From: an uncultured Flavobacteriaceae bacterium
GTDB taxonomy: Bacteria > Bacteroidota > Bacteroidia > Flavobacteriales > Flavobacteriaceae
Direction: 5' to 3'
Assembly: GCA_947494565.1 (NCBI GenBank)
Contig: CANLVG010000001.1
Span: 372,001 to 436,000, forward strand
DNA length: 64,000 nucleotides
The notes under the pieces are model-generated. The model saw only the letters and a program-made list of their open reading frames with translations. It was not told the origin of the DNA and did no database searches. Positions 1-7,864 of the stretch are shown in pieces (position 1 is the first letter of the stretch; each line of letters opens with the position of its first letter). The position numbers were made by a program, and so were the translations under genes.

Positions 1-141
1 CTAACACCTACTCAGTACAAAGAAGCCCATTGCAGCTAATACGTCCATATTTTTTTTTCTGGACATTCTTACCCTCTTTTTCCTTGATAGCCCATGGGAC
101 CGCCCGTAGTTTTGATGCTGTTAACTTTAAAATTCAAAACA

Positions 142-1188
142 ATGAAATCAGCAGTTTTAAGCATTCTTACGGGGCTTTTTCTTTTCATCTCCCCTGTCCA
201 TAGCCAAGGTGAGGGATTCACCTTTAAAGACAGTGTCAATACCTTGTACGACAAACTATTCGAAGAGTTGGAAGAGAACTACTTACATGCAGACAAGGTA
301 GATTGGCCATCGGTGAAATCCTATATCAAAAAAGAGGCCTTGAAAAGTGGCACATTTCAAAAGTCGTTGGCGACTTCCGTAAAATTGTTCGACACGGTAC
401 AGGGAAACCATCTTCTGCTTTTCGCAGAAAAAGACTGGTATAAAAGTACGCTGGGCAAGCAACTGGTCAAAGACCATTTCAACCAAAGTCTGCTGGACGC
501 CTATTCAAATAATAGAGGGTTCGAAACCAAGGTTGTCGATACGAGCTACGGCTATGTTCTCATACCCGGAATGTTACTAAAAGATGCGACCACAGCAGAA
601 CTTGATCAGGCAGCCCAGAAGATCTATGATGCTATTTTGGAAATCGACAAATCGAACGACCTAAAAGGATGGATCATAGACCTGCGCCTGAACATTGGCG
701 GCAACTCCAATGTCATGTTAGCCGGATTGTACCACCTACTGGGCAACGGAACGCTCTTGCTGGATTTGGATAGTAACAAAAATGCAACCACGCTTACGAG
801 TCTTGTCGATGGTGTGCTGTATCAAAACCATAAGGTCAACACCACGGTCAAACCGACTTCCAAACCGAAGCCCAAGATTCCGGTCGCCCTCATATCCGGA
901 ATCCTTACGAACAGTGCTGGTGAGTTTGTGCTCTTGGGTTTTAGAGGTCGTAAAAATACAATCGTAATCGGGGAGGAAAGCTATGGGAGTACCACGGCCA
1001 ACGACCTGTATGAACTTCCGTTCGGTATAAAAGCCGCAATTACGGAAAGCTATGGAACCGATCGATCCGCAAAATTCACGAAGACCGTCATACCGGATAT
1101 TGAAGTGATCAAACAGACCAACTTTGAAAACCTTTCCCGAGATCAGAATATTATCGAGGCCATCAAGTTTATCGAATCAAGTCAATAG
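142..1188 (+). CDS. S41 family (C-terminal processing-like) peptidase, secreted
   Basis: A 348-residue exported protein resembling S41 serine peptidases. I chose the ATG at 142 rather than 94 because it directly starts a signal peptide (about residues 1-22, cut after HSQ). The S41 core is seen as a strand ending in IIDLRLNIGGNS (about 178-189) and the nucleophile region LTNSAGE, where Ser258 is the likely catalytic residue. The family normally uses a Ser-Lys dyad; I could not assign the lysine with certainty. No PDZ domain is obvious, so it is closer to the short tail-specific or tricorn-core-like members than to CtpA. It stands alone on the plus strand. Confident on family, unsure of substrate. 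Confidence 0.8.
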   Translation: MKSAVLSILTGLFLFISPVHSQGEGFTFKDSVNTLYDKLFEELEENYLHADKVDWPSVKSYIKKEALKSGTFQKSLATSVKLFDTVQGNHLLLFAEKDWYKSTLGKQLVKDHFNQSLLDAYSNNRGFETKVVDTSYGYVLIPGMLLKDATTAELDQAAQKIYDAILEIDKSNDLKGWIIDLRLNIGGNSNVMLAGLYHLLGNGTLLLDLDSNKNATTLTSLVDGVLYQNHKVNTTVKPTSKPKPKIPVALISGILTNSAGEFVLLGFRGRKNTIVIGEESYGSTTANDLYELPFGIKAAITESYGTDRSAKFTKTVIPDIEVIKQTNFENLSRDQNIIEAIKFIESSQ

Positions 1189-1305
1189 ATCCACAAAAGA
1201 ACAGACATCCATCTATTTTGTATCTTCAGGGCAAAATCGAAGTAAATAACCTCGGGGCAAGCCCACGAGGCATTAGAAGGAAAATTAACAATGATTTCGA
1301 CGCAA

Positions 1306-1328
1306 GCCTGCCTGTCCGGCAGGCAGGC
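1306..1328. repeat. Perfect GC-rich palindrome (REP-like)
   Basis: Nine-base arms (gcctgcctg at 1306-1314 and caggcaggc at 1320-1328) flank a five-base loop, tccgg. It lies in the 186-base gap between the S41 peptidase and the sulfatase and has no T-tract, so it is not a standard terminator. GCCTGCCTG...CAGGCAGGC palindromes of this kind are familiar dispersed intergenic elements in Bacteroidetes genomes; that identity is from memory, not from a search. Confidence 0.6.
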
Positions 1329-1374
1329 ATCATAGCATTTTAAATCTCGATTATCGAGTAAACCGATCGCATCC

Positions 1375-3354
1375 ATGAAACTACTGTTCGCCCAAAGATC
1401 ATTCGTCACTATTGCCCTCTTCTTACTGGTCCAAGGACCGGTCTTGGCTCAGGAAAAACCTAATGTCATCTTGATTTTCCCGGATAACCTCGGGGTGGGT
1501 GAAGTAGCGGCTTTTGGAGGGGCACGAGGGGTACCTACGCCCAATATTGACCGAATCGGAACCGAGGGCATACGCCTGACCAACTTCAATGTGGAGTATT
1601 CCTGTACGCCTTCTCGAATCGCTATCTTGACCGGGCGCTACGCGGTTCGGGCCGGTGAAGACTATTATGCGGGTACCACCCTATGGGAGGAAACGGTGGC
1701 CGAACGTTTAAAAACCGAAGGTTATGCGACCGCACTTTTCGGCAAATGGGATTTGGGTGCAAAAAATTGGCAGGGCAAGCGCGAACCGACCCAACAGGGT
1801 TTTGACGAATGGTACGGCATTCCCGGTACCACGCATGTATCCCAATTCCCCAGTATGGAAGGTTTTGACCCCAGCTTACAACCAGCTCCGTATATTTGGG
1901 AAGGTACCGTTGGGTCTCCATCCAAAAAGGTAAAGCCCTTTACCCCCGAGACCAGACGTACCATCGATCGCGAGGCTGCGGAAAAGGGTAAAGCATTCAT
2001 CAAGGAAAATGCCAAGAAGAATACACCTTTCTTTTTGTACTATGCCATGACCCAATTGCATTTTCCCGCACTACCCCACCCTGATAAGGCCGGTACTACC
2101 GGAGCAGGTGATATGGGGGATGCCATGGCCGATGTCGATTATAATGTGGGATTGATCTTAGATCAGCTAAAGGCATCGGGAATTGAGGACAATACCTTAG
2201 TCATCTGGTGCACTGATAATGGCGCGGAAATGAGACGCCCATGGCGTGGTTCTCCGGGCCCTTGGCGCGGGTACTACAATTCGGCTATGGAAGGTGGGGT
2301 ACGAACCCCAGCCGTCATCCGATGGCCTAAAAGAATCCCTGCCGGACAGGTTTCCAATGAAATGGTGCACGAGGTAGACTTATTTACAAGTATACTCCAT
2401 GCGGCCGGTGCTCCGGATACCGTACCTCAAGATCGTATCATCGATGGGGTCAACCAAGTACCCTTTTGGGAAGGAAAACAAACCCATTCCAATCGAGAAA
2501 GTGCCATTTTCACCCAACGCTTTGGACAAATTATGGCGGTCAAGTGGCGGGATTGGAAACTGTGGTATGTCTACAAAACCGAAATGCCGGATCCTGAACC
2601 GGATAATCTGGTACGCCTATTCGATCTACGTGTCGATCCCCGGGAGGAAATCGATGTGAAAGACTATTATCCTGGGGTCATCGGTATTATGGATAAACTC
2701 GTACAGGAATACGAAGCGACCTTTATCAAACATCCGAGGGTAAGTGCTAGTGCCAATGCGGCGGACCCTTACATCGCTCCCCCGATAAATTCAGGCGCGC
2801 CCGTACAAACCTATACCCGTTCGGATAGCACCACACTCGGTCCGCGAAGTGCGGCCATGGCGAATCCTGATTTTTCCGGGACTTGGTCCACTACGGTCTT
2901 GCATCGGGTGTCCGTCATCAATAGAAAAGAAGAACCCCTTATGCCCACGTTAGGCAGCGGATGGGGAGATAAGATATCGATACAACATACGCCAACCAAA
3001 TTAGACGTAGAACGCGTGGTTTTTATCCCACGGGAAATTCAACAACTAGTCTCGTATCACTTTGCCCTGGATGGTTCTTCTTCCGAAAACCCCATTCAAA
3101 TGGGCCGGACCGGAAAGCCGATCGTTTCGACCAGTACTTGGGAAGGTGCTAGGTTGGTCATTACGTCACAATACCCGTTTCAAGATTCCAAAAGCGGAAA
3201 GTGGCTCACAAGCAAGGTCACGCAGACCCTTTGGCTTCAACCCCCCAGCGGAACGCCATGGGAACCGACTTTAATCGTCGAAACTTCGCGCGAAGGATTG
3301 TTCGGGGGATTGACCACGACCAATCGTACCGTCTATACGAAAGGGTACCGTTAG
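1375..3354 (+). CDS. Sulfatase (S1 family) with extra C-terminal beta-rich domain
   Basis: A 659-residue secreted sulfatase, hydrolysing sulfate esters, probably of algal polysaccharides. The signal peptide is about residues 1-26. The formylglycine motif C-T-P-S-R is at residues 77-81, so Cys77 would be matured by a sulfatase-modifying enzyme. The N-terminal metal motif reads PDN (36-38) instead of the usual DD, and the usual GKWHLG reads GKWDLG. The second metal site DNGAE and the EGGVRTP segment are present. After about residue 480 there is an additional domain of some 180 residues (starting near NPDFSGTW) that is not part of the sulfatase fold. It stands alone on the plus strand. Substrate unknown. 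Confidence 0.88.
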   Translation: MKLLFAQRSFVTIALFLLVQGPVLAQEKPNVILIFPDNLGVGEVAAFGGARGVPTPNIDRIGTEGIRLTNFNVEYSCTPSRIAILTGRYAVRAGEDYYAGTTLWEETVAERLKTEGYATALFGKWDLGAKNWQGKREPTQQGFDEWYGIPGTTHVSQFPSMEGFDPSLQPAPYIWEGTVGSPSKKVKPFTPETRRTIDREAAEKGKAFIKENAKKNTPFFLYYAMTQLHFPALPHPDKAGTTGAGDMGDAMADVDYNVGLILDQLKASGIEDNTLVIWCTDNGAEMRRPWRGSPGPWRGYYNSAMEGGVRTPAVIRWPKRIPAGQVSNEMVHEVDLFTSILHAAGAPDTVPQDRIIDGVNQVPFWEGKQTHSNRESAIFTQRFGQIMAVKWRDWKLWYVYKTEMPDPEPDNLVRLFDLRVDPREEIDVKDYYPGVIGIMDKLVQEYEATFIKHPRVSASANAADPYIAPPINSGAPVQTYTRSDSTTLGPRSAAMANPDFSGTWSTTVLHRVSVINRKEEPLMPTLGSGWGDKISIQHTPTKLDVERVVFIPREIQQLVSYHFALDGSSSENPIQMGRTGKPIVSTSTWEGARLVITSQYPFQDSKSGKWLTSKVTQTLWLQPPSGTPWEPTLIVETSREGLFGGLTTTNRTVYTKGYR

Positions 3355-3380
3355 CTGTATCAAGGCGCTTGGCGATTGAT

Positions 3381-3568
3381 AAATTCCAAAAGGCAAATTC
3401 CAAATTCCAATGTCCTGAACTTGTAATCAATGTTTGATGTTTGGTGCTTGGGATTTGGTGCTTGATGTTTGATGTCGGAAGCTTGAAGTAAGATCTGTCA
3501 AGTCAAAGCGACTGGCGTATAGCGTATAATAAACTGCAAAACCTGAAACCTGAAACCTGAAACCTGAA
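3381..3568. repeat. Degenerate short-repeat intergenic stretch
   Basis: The gap between the sulfatase and the convergent catabolic operon is made of short repeated words. There is aaattccaa three times (3381-3410), interleaved tttgatg/gtgcttg/tttggtg words (3430-3474), and four perfect tandem copies of acctgaa (3541-3568). No ORF or terminator hairpin is evident. It may simply be decayed low-complexity sequence. Confidence 0.6.
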
Positions 3569-3577
3569 ATTTAAAAC

Positions 3578-4576
3578 CTACCCTTTTTTGCGCTTCATTT
3601 TTTGCTCCACGACATCTACGGGATATTTGGCGGCCAGTTTGCGTATTTCATAACTGAACTCCATAAATGTTTCTTCCCATAGTTTGGCCTCTTCAGGGGT
3701 GTACTCATAAAAACCCTGGGCGTTGGCTACTCCCTTCCCTCCTGCTGCCACGATATCATCGATTAGTTTGGGCACTTCGGTGGTATTCGTCAAGGTCGGA
3801 AACAAATCCTTCATTACGGTATGATAGGCAGGTACTCCAGTGAGATCCATCCAACGGAAAACCCCCACCAAAGTCATCCAATACCCCGCATTATTGCGGC
3901 AGGCGCGGTCGACATCCGCCACCGAGGCGTAACCGTTCTCTACCAAGTGAAAGGCTTCACGGTATAGGGCATACATTAGCCGATTGGTGATGAAGCCCCG
4001 AATGTCTTTCCGTACCAATGTCGGTTCTTTTCCCCAAGCATGGGAGAGCTCATACAAGTCTTCCCCCAATTGAACATTGCTCTGCGCTCCGCAAATGATT
4101 TCCAAAAAACGGGAGATATGGGAAGGTTCGGCCCAATGCAATCCAAAAAAGCGCTCCGGATGGGTGGTTTGCTGTTGCAATAACGTAATTGGTATGGCCG
4201 AGGTGTTGCTGGCCAAAAGGCAAGTGGCGTCTACGACCGATTCGATTTTTTGATATACCGTTTTCTTGATTTCCAGGTTCTCAAGCGTACATTCTATGAC
4301 CAGATAACAACTCTTAAGCTTTGTATAGTCCTCTGTAATCGTACAGCTACTCAGATGGGTGTCCGGTTCTAGCCTTGTCAATTGCTCTTTATACGATTTC
4401 TGTAAGTGGGCTTGTATTCTGGTTTCCGCATGTTTCAGGTCGTCGGGTATGGGTGCTACGGCAATGACCTGATGTCCGGCCATCAAAAGGCAGGTGGTGA
4501 TACTGCAGCCCATAAGACCTAACCCTACTACCCCAATGGTGATTTCTTCTGTATGACGCTTGTTGTTCTTCATCAT
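3578..4576 (-). CDS. 3-hydroxyacyl-CoA dehydrogenase family protein
   Basis: A 332-residue NAD-dependent dehydrogenase of the 3-hydroxyacyl-CoA dehydrogenase fold. The Rossmann motif GLGLMG is at residues 18-23. The catalytic His-Glu pair is probably His146 and Glu158, in the segment GLHWAEPSHISRFLEII; the usual NPV after the histidine is replaced by AEP. The C-terminal helical domain is seen from about residue 185 (GFITNRLMYAL). It is the last gene of a five-gene minus-strand operon, 11 bases after the SDR gene. Because the operon handles sugars, the real substrate may be a hydroxy acid from sugar breakdown rather than a fatty acyl-CoA. That is inference. Confidence 0.8.
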   Translation of the reverse strand: MMKNNKRHTEEITIGVVGLGLMGCSITTCLLMAGHQVIAVAPIPDDLKHAETRIQAHLQKSYKEQLTRLEPDTHLSSCTITEDYTKLKSCYLVIECTLENLEIKKTVYQKIESVVDATCLLASNTSAIPITLLQQQTTHPERFFGLHWAEPSHISRFLEIICGAQSNVQLGEDLYELSHAWGKEPTLVRKDIRGFITNRLMYALYREAFHLVENGYASVADVDRACRNNAGYWMTLVGVFRWMDLTGVPAYHTVMKDLFPTLTNTTEVPKLIDDIVAAGGKGVANAQGFYEYTPEEAKLWEETFMEFSYEIRKLAAKYPVDVVEQKMKRKKG

Positions 4577-4587
4577 TTGAAATGTTC

Positions 4588-5334
4588 TTAGTATGTCGCC
4601 CGACCACCTGACAGATCAAAGGTGAATCCGGTGGAAAAACTATTTTCCTTGCTAACGATGAATAACGCCATATGGGCCAATTCGTCCAAGGTACCGCAAC
4701 GTTTCATCGGGATTTTATCCGTCATATACTTCACCTGCTCGTCGGGCATTTGCGCTACCATTGCCGTTCGAATCACGGCCGGAGCCAAGGCGTTCACGGT
4801 AATACCGGTTTCTGCATATTCCTTTCCCTGAACTTTGGTCATGGCGATTACGGCAGCTTTCGATGCCGAATAGGCCAACATACCGGCATTGCCCTCTTTT
4901 CCGGCAATGGAAGCGATATGCAATATTCGACCATAGTCTTGTTGCAGCATGAGCGGTAAGCAATATTTACTGGTCAAAAAACTGCCGACATAGTTAACAT
5001 CCATTACGGCTTTAATGTTCTCAGTTGCCGCCAAATGACTTTTTACGTTGGTTTCCCCCACAATCCCTGCACTATTGATCAAGATATGAACAGCTCCAAA
5101 TCGTTGATGTATCGATTGAATGGTGGTTTTAACCTGCTGTTCGTCCGTAATATCTATCGGATACACCTCATTCGGGTTTTGCAAAGAGGCCTGCAAGCCC
5201 AATAAAGTGTCCTCGTTTTTATCCAATAGGGCCAATTCGACTCCGTGTTCGGATAACTTATGGGCAATAGCCATCCCTAGTCCAGATGCGGCCCCGGTGA
5301 CTATGGCCACCTTGTTCTTAAAATTGTTGAACAT
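4588..5334 (-). CDS. SDR family NAD(P)-dependent oxidoreductase
   Basis: A 248-residue classical short-chain dehydrogenase. The cofactor motif TGAASGLG is at 13-20 and the NSAG motif at 87-90. The catalytic triad is Ser142, Tyr155 and Lys159 (YSASK). Length and motifs fit the FabG-like classical SDR class, whose members oxidise or reduce sugars, polyols, steroids or acyl chains. Its start codon lies inside the 3' end of the upstream NagB-like gene (17-base overlap), so the two are probably translationally coupled. With the following 3-hydroxyacyl-CoA-dehydrogenase-like gene it gives the operon two successive oxidation steps. The specific substrate is not predictable. Confidence 0.88.
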   Translation of the reverse strand: MFNNFKNKVAIVTGAASGLGMAIAHKLSEHGVELALLDKNEDTLLGLQASLQNPNEVYPIDITDEQQVKTTIQSIHQRFGAVHILINSAGIVGETNVKSHLAATENIKAVMDVNYVGSFLTSKYCLPLMLQQDYGRILHIASIAGKEGNAGMLAYSASKAAVIAMTKVQGKEYAETGITVNALAPAVIRTAMVAQMPDEQVKYMTDKIPMKRCGTLDELAHMALFIVSKENSFSTGFTFDLSGGRATY

Positions 5335-6034
5335 ACTTTTTAGTTTTCCCTTTCAAGATAAGACAATCCACATTATCATGCTTCCAAAGCCAGGTCGCGG
5401 GGCAGTTAGTAGTGATTTTACCGGATAGCAGTTGTTCCGTAGCGTCTTTTTTATGCGCTCCTGATACCAAGAGTATGATTTTTTTGGCAGCTAGAATATC
5501 CTGGATTCCAAGGGTCAATCCCTGAGCTGGTTTTGACTCAGCGCCTCTTATCATATGGTGTCCTTGCGATTCAGGGGTCAGGTTTGCGATATGACAATGC
5601 GGTTGTAGTTCATCTGCGGGTTCATTAAAACCGAGATGCCCGTTCTTTCCCAGACCTAGAATACAAAGGTCAATGGGGCCCTCGCGATTCAACCATTCCT
5701 GAACTCGTTTACATTCCCGTTCCAGGGATTTCACATTTACATTAAAGCTTAGGTAGCGCGCTATCGGAATTTTCAAGGGTTGTAGTATATAATCGTTGAT
5801 GTATGAATGACATGAACCTTCGGTAGAGGAAAGTCCGATCCATTCATCCAAGGGAATGATTCTTGCATTGGCAAAGAACTTGTCATGCTTTGCCAAATGA
5901 CGATAAAGAGGTTTTGGAGAACTTCCGGTGGCTGTACAGAGCAGGGCATTCGTTTTGCGCTTTACTTCCTGTAAAACCAACTCGGCCGCTTGCTGCCCCA
6001 TAGTTTCCTCACTTTCGAAGTATTGGATTCTCAT
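5318..6034 (-). CDS. Glucosamine/galactosamine-6-phosphate isomerase family protein (NagB-like)
   Basis: A 238-residue member of the NagB family, which converts a hexosamine 6-phosphate to a ketose 6-phosphate and ammonia. Seen: the sugar-phosphate loop ATGSSP (35-40), Asp63 in LDEW (the proton-abstracting Asp72 of E. coli NagB by position), and GLGKNGHLGFNEP (127-139) carrying His133 and Glu138. At the position of E. coli Asp141 there is Asn131, which I associate with galactosamine-type isomerases, so the natural substrate may not be glucosamine-6-phosphate. It overlaps the symporter gene by 4 bases and the SDR gene by 17. No hexosamine kinase or deacetylase gene is in the operon. Confidence 0.82.
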   Translation of the reverse strand: MRIQYFESEETMGQQAAELVLQEVKRKTNALLCTATGSSPKPLYRHLAKHDKFFANARIIPLDEWIGLSSTEGSCHSYINDYILQPLKIPIARYLSFNVNVKSLERECKRVQEWLNREGPIDLCILGLGKNGHLGFNEPADELQPHCHIANLTPESQGHHMIRGAESKPAQGLTLGIQDILAAKKIILLVSGAHKKDATEQLLSGKITTNCPATWLWKHDNVDCLILKGKTKKYVQQF

Positions 6035-7827
6035 GAGACCTCTTTTGTTTTAGCCGATTCCACTAATTTCAGGGTAATCCAGCCACATACTACACCCACA
6101 AGTATCAATACCAGTGCAATACTATAACTGCCTAATACCAAATGACCTACACTAAATAAAATACTATTTAAAAATATTACGCCAAAGACAAAACCCAACC
6201 AAGAATCCCGTGAGCTACTTTTATCCACGAGCTCGGGAACTTGTTCGGCTATAGGCTTCCACCATCCTTTTGGACGAACTTTGATATAAAAAGCAAGTAG
6301 CTTTTCGTTGTCCACCGGTTTCGTAACGAAGGTGACCACCAAACTAATGACCGTACACAGTAAAAGAATGACCGTGGCCCTGATTAGAGCCACGTCATCT
6401 TGATACCATCCATTGACCACGGTCAAGGCCTTGTCATTGATCCACCCAAAGCTATGCATCCATTTCACCCATAAAAACCCGTTGGCCAGCACCAGAGCCG
6501 AGACCATACTTGCAATTTCGGACCAAGCATTGATACGCCACCAAAACCAACGAAGCATCAATATAATGGCAATACCGGACACAATTTCAATGATATATAT
6601 CCATGCGCCTGCAATACTATCCATTTGCCATGCAGCGATGGCCGAAAGCAACAATAACAGTACAATACTCACTCGAGACACCAATAAATAATGGCGGTCA
6701 TCTCCTTTTGTATTCATAAACCGTTTGTAAATATCATTTACCATATACGACCCGCCCCAACACAAATGCGTATCAATGGTACTCATAAAAGCAGCCATAA
6801 AGGCTGCGACTAAAAGTCCCTTGAGGCCGACGGGCAAGACCGCATTGATCATCATTGGATAGGCTAATTCAGGGTCGGCCAAAAGTGCTTCCGAAGCCTC
6901 TGAAATGGGTAAAATAACAATGGAACCAAGACCGACCACAATCCATGGCCATGTCAAGATCACGACACCTGCCACCGCAAACCAAAGTGAAGCTTTGATC
7001 GCATGTTTTTCGGTACGGGCAGAAAATAAGCGTTGTACAATATAGCCATCGCCCTGTGCTTGCCCCAACCATAGTACACCAATAAGGCATACAAAAGCGA
7101 TCATCTCGGTAGCTCCGATATGGGACAAATCGGGAAACATGTCCAACACACCCGCCGGCGCATCGGATCTTGCGGCAATTTGAGTAGCCAGTGCCGTTGG
7201 GCCCCCGACTTGAATAAGTACCAAAACTGCAAGTATCATCGTACTAATGACGCCTGCGGAAAAATGCAGCATATCTAAAATCACCACACCTTTAATGCCT
7301 GAAGTCAGTGTATGCACTAAGGCAAACGTCAAGGTAATACCGAGAGCGAATTCAGCACTCCAGCCTAGCATAATATTCGAAAATTTGAGCATGGCGAGAA
7401 TCACCCATCCCATGGAAATGCAGTTTTTGAAAACTCCGAAAAAAGCGGCCGTAAACCCTCGAAGCACGGAAGCCGATTTACCACTGTAGCGCAGTTCGAT
7501 CATTTCGGCATCAGTCAAAATCTCAGCTCTACGCCAATATTTGGCATAAAAGAATACCATCATCATAATACCTGCGCCCAAATACCACCATAGCCAATTG
7601 CCATAAATACCTTTACTGCGAACTAAGGCAGTGACCGCCAACGGAGCATCTGTGGCAAACCAGGTCGCAGCAATTGAAGTTCCCAAAAGCCACCAAGGCA
7701 AATTGCGACCTGCTACAAAAAAATCCGTTATGTTCTTCGATTTGTGCTTTACGACAAAAAAGGCGAGACCTATTGCCAATAGCAGGTATGCAAAAATCAC
7801 GGCCCAATCTAGGAATTCAAGTCCCAT
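6031..7827 (-). CDS. Sodium:solute symporter family (SSS) transporter
   Basis: A 598-residue inner-membrane protein with about 14 predicted hydrophobic helices. It starts with the typical SSS opening (LDWAVIFAYLLLAIGLAFFV) and has the family segment FFVAGRNLPWWLLGTSIAATWFA near residues 36-60, which builds the sodium site. SSS transporters of this SGLT-like length bring sugars, nucleosides or sugar acids in with sodium. It sits between the GH4 glycosidase and the NagB-like gene and overlaps the latter by 4 bases, so it probably imports the glycoside cleaved by GH4 or its product. Family confident, substrate inferred. Confidence 0.88.
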   Translation of the reverse strand: MGLEFLDWAVIFAYLLLAIGLAFFVVKHKSKNITDFFVAGRNLPWWLLGTSIAATWFATDAPLAVTALVRSKGIYGNWLWWYLGAGIMMMVFFYAKYWRRAEILTDAEMIELRYSGKSASVLRGFTAAFFGVFKNCISMGWVILAMLKFSNIMLGWSAEFALGITLTFALVHTLTSGIKGVVILDMLHFSAGVISTMILAVLVLIQVGGPTALATQIAARSDAPAGVLDMFPDLSHIGATEMIAFVCLIGVLWLGQAQGDGYIVQRLFSARTEKHAIKASLWFAVAGVVILTWPWIVVGLGSIVILPISEASEALLADPELAYPMMINAVLPVGLKGLLVAAFMAAFMSTIDTHLCWGGSYMVNDIYKRFMNTKGDDRHYLLVSRVSIVLLLLLSAIAAWQMDSIAGAWIYIIEIVSGIAIILMLRWFWWRINAWSEIASMVSALVLANGFLWVKWMHSFGWINDKALTVVNGWYQDDVALIRATVILLLCTVISLVVTFVTKPVDNEKLLAFYIKVRPKGWWKPIAEQVPELVDKSSSRDSWLGFVFGVIFLNSILFSVGHLVLGSYSIALVLILVGVVCGWITLKLVESAKTKEVS

Positions 7828-7864
7828 AGGCAGCGAGTTTTTGGAGTTGGAGATCTCTATGCAT

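Noticed and set aside
94-141. Upstream ATG extending the S41 peptidase by 16 residues
   Set aside because: The extension lies before a complete signal peptide starting at 142 and would spoil it.
3541-3568. CRISPR-like array from the repeated acctgaa units
   Set aside because: Seven-base tandem units without spacers; no cas genes.
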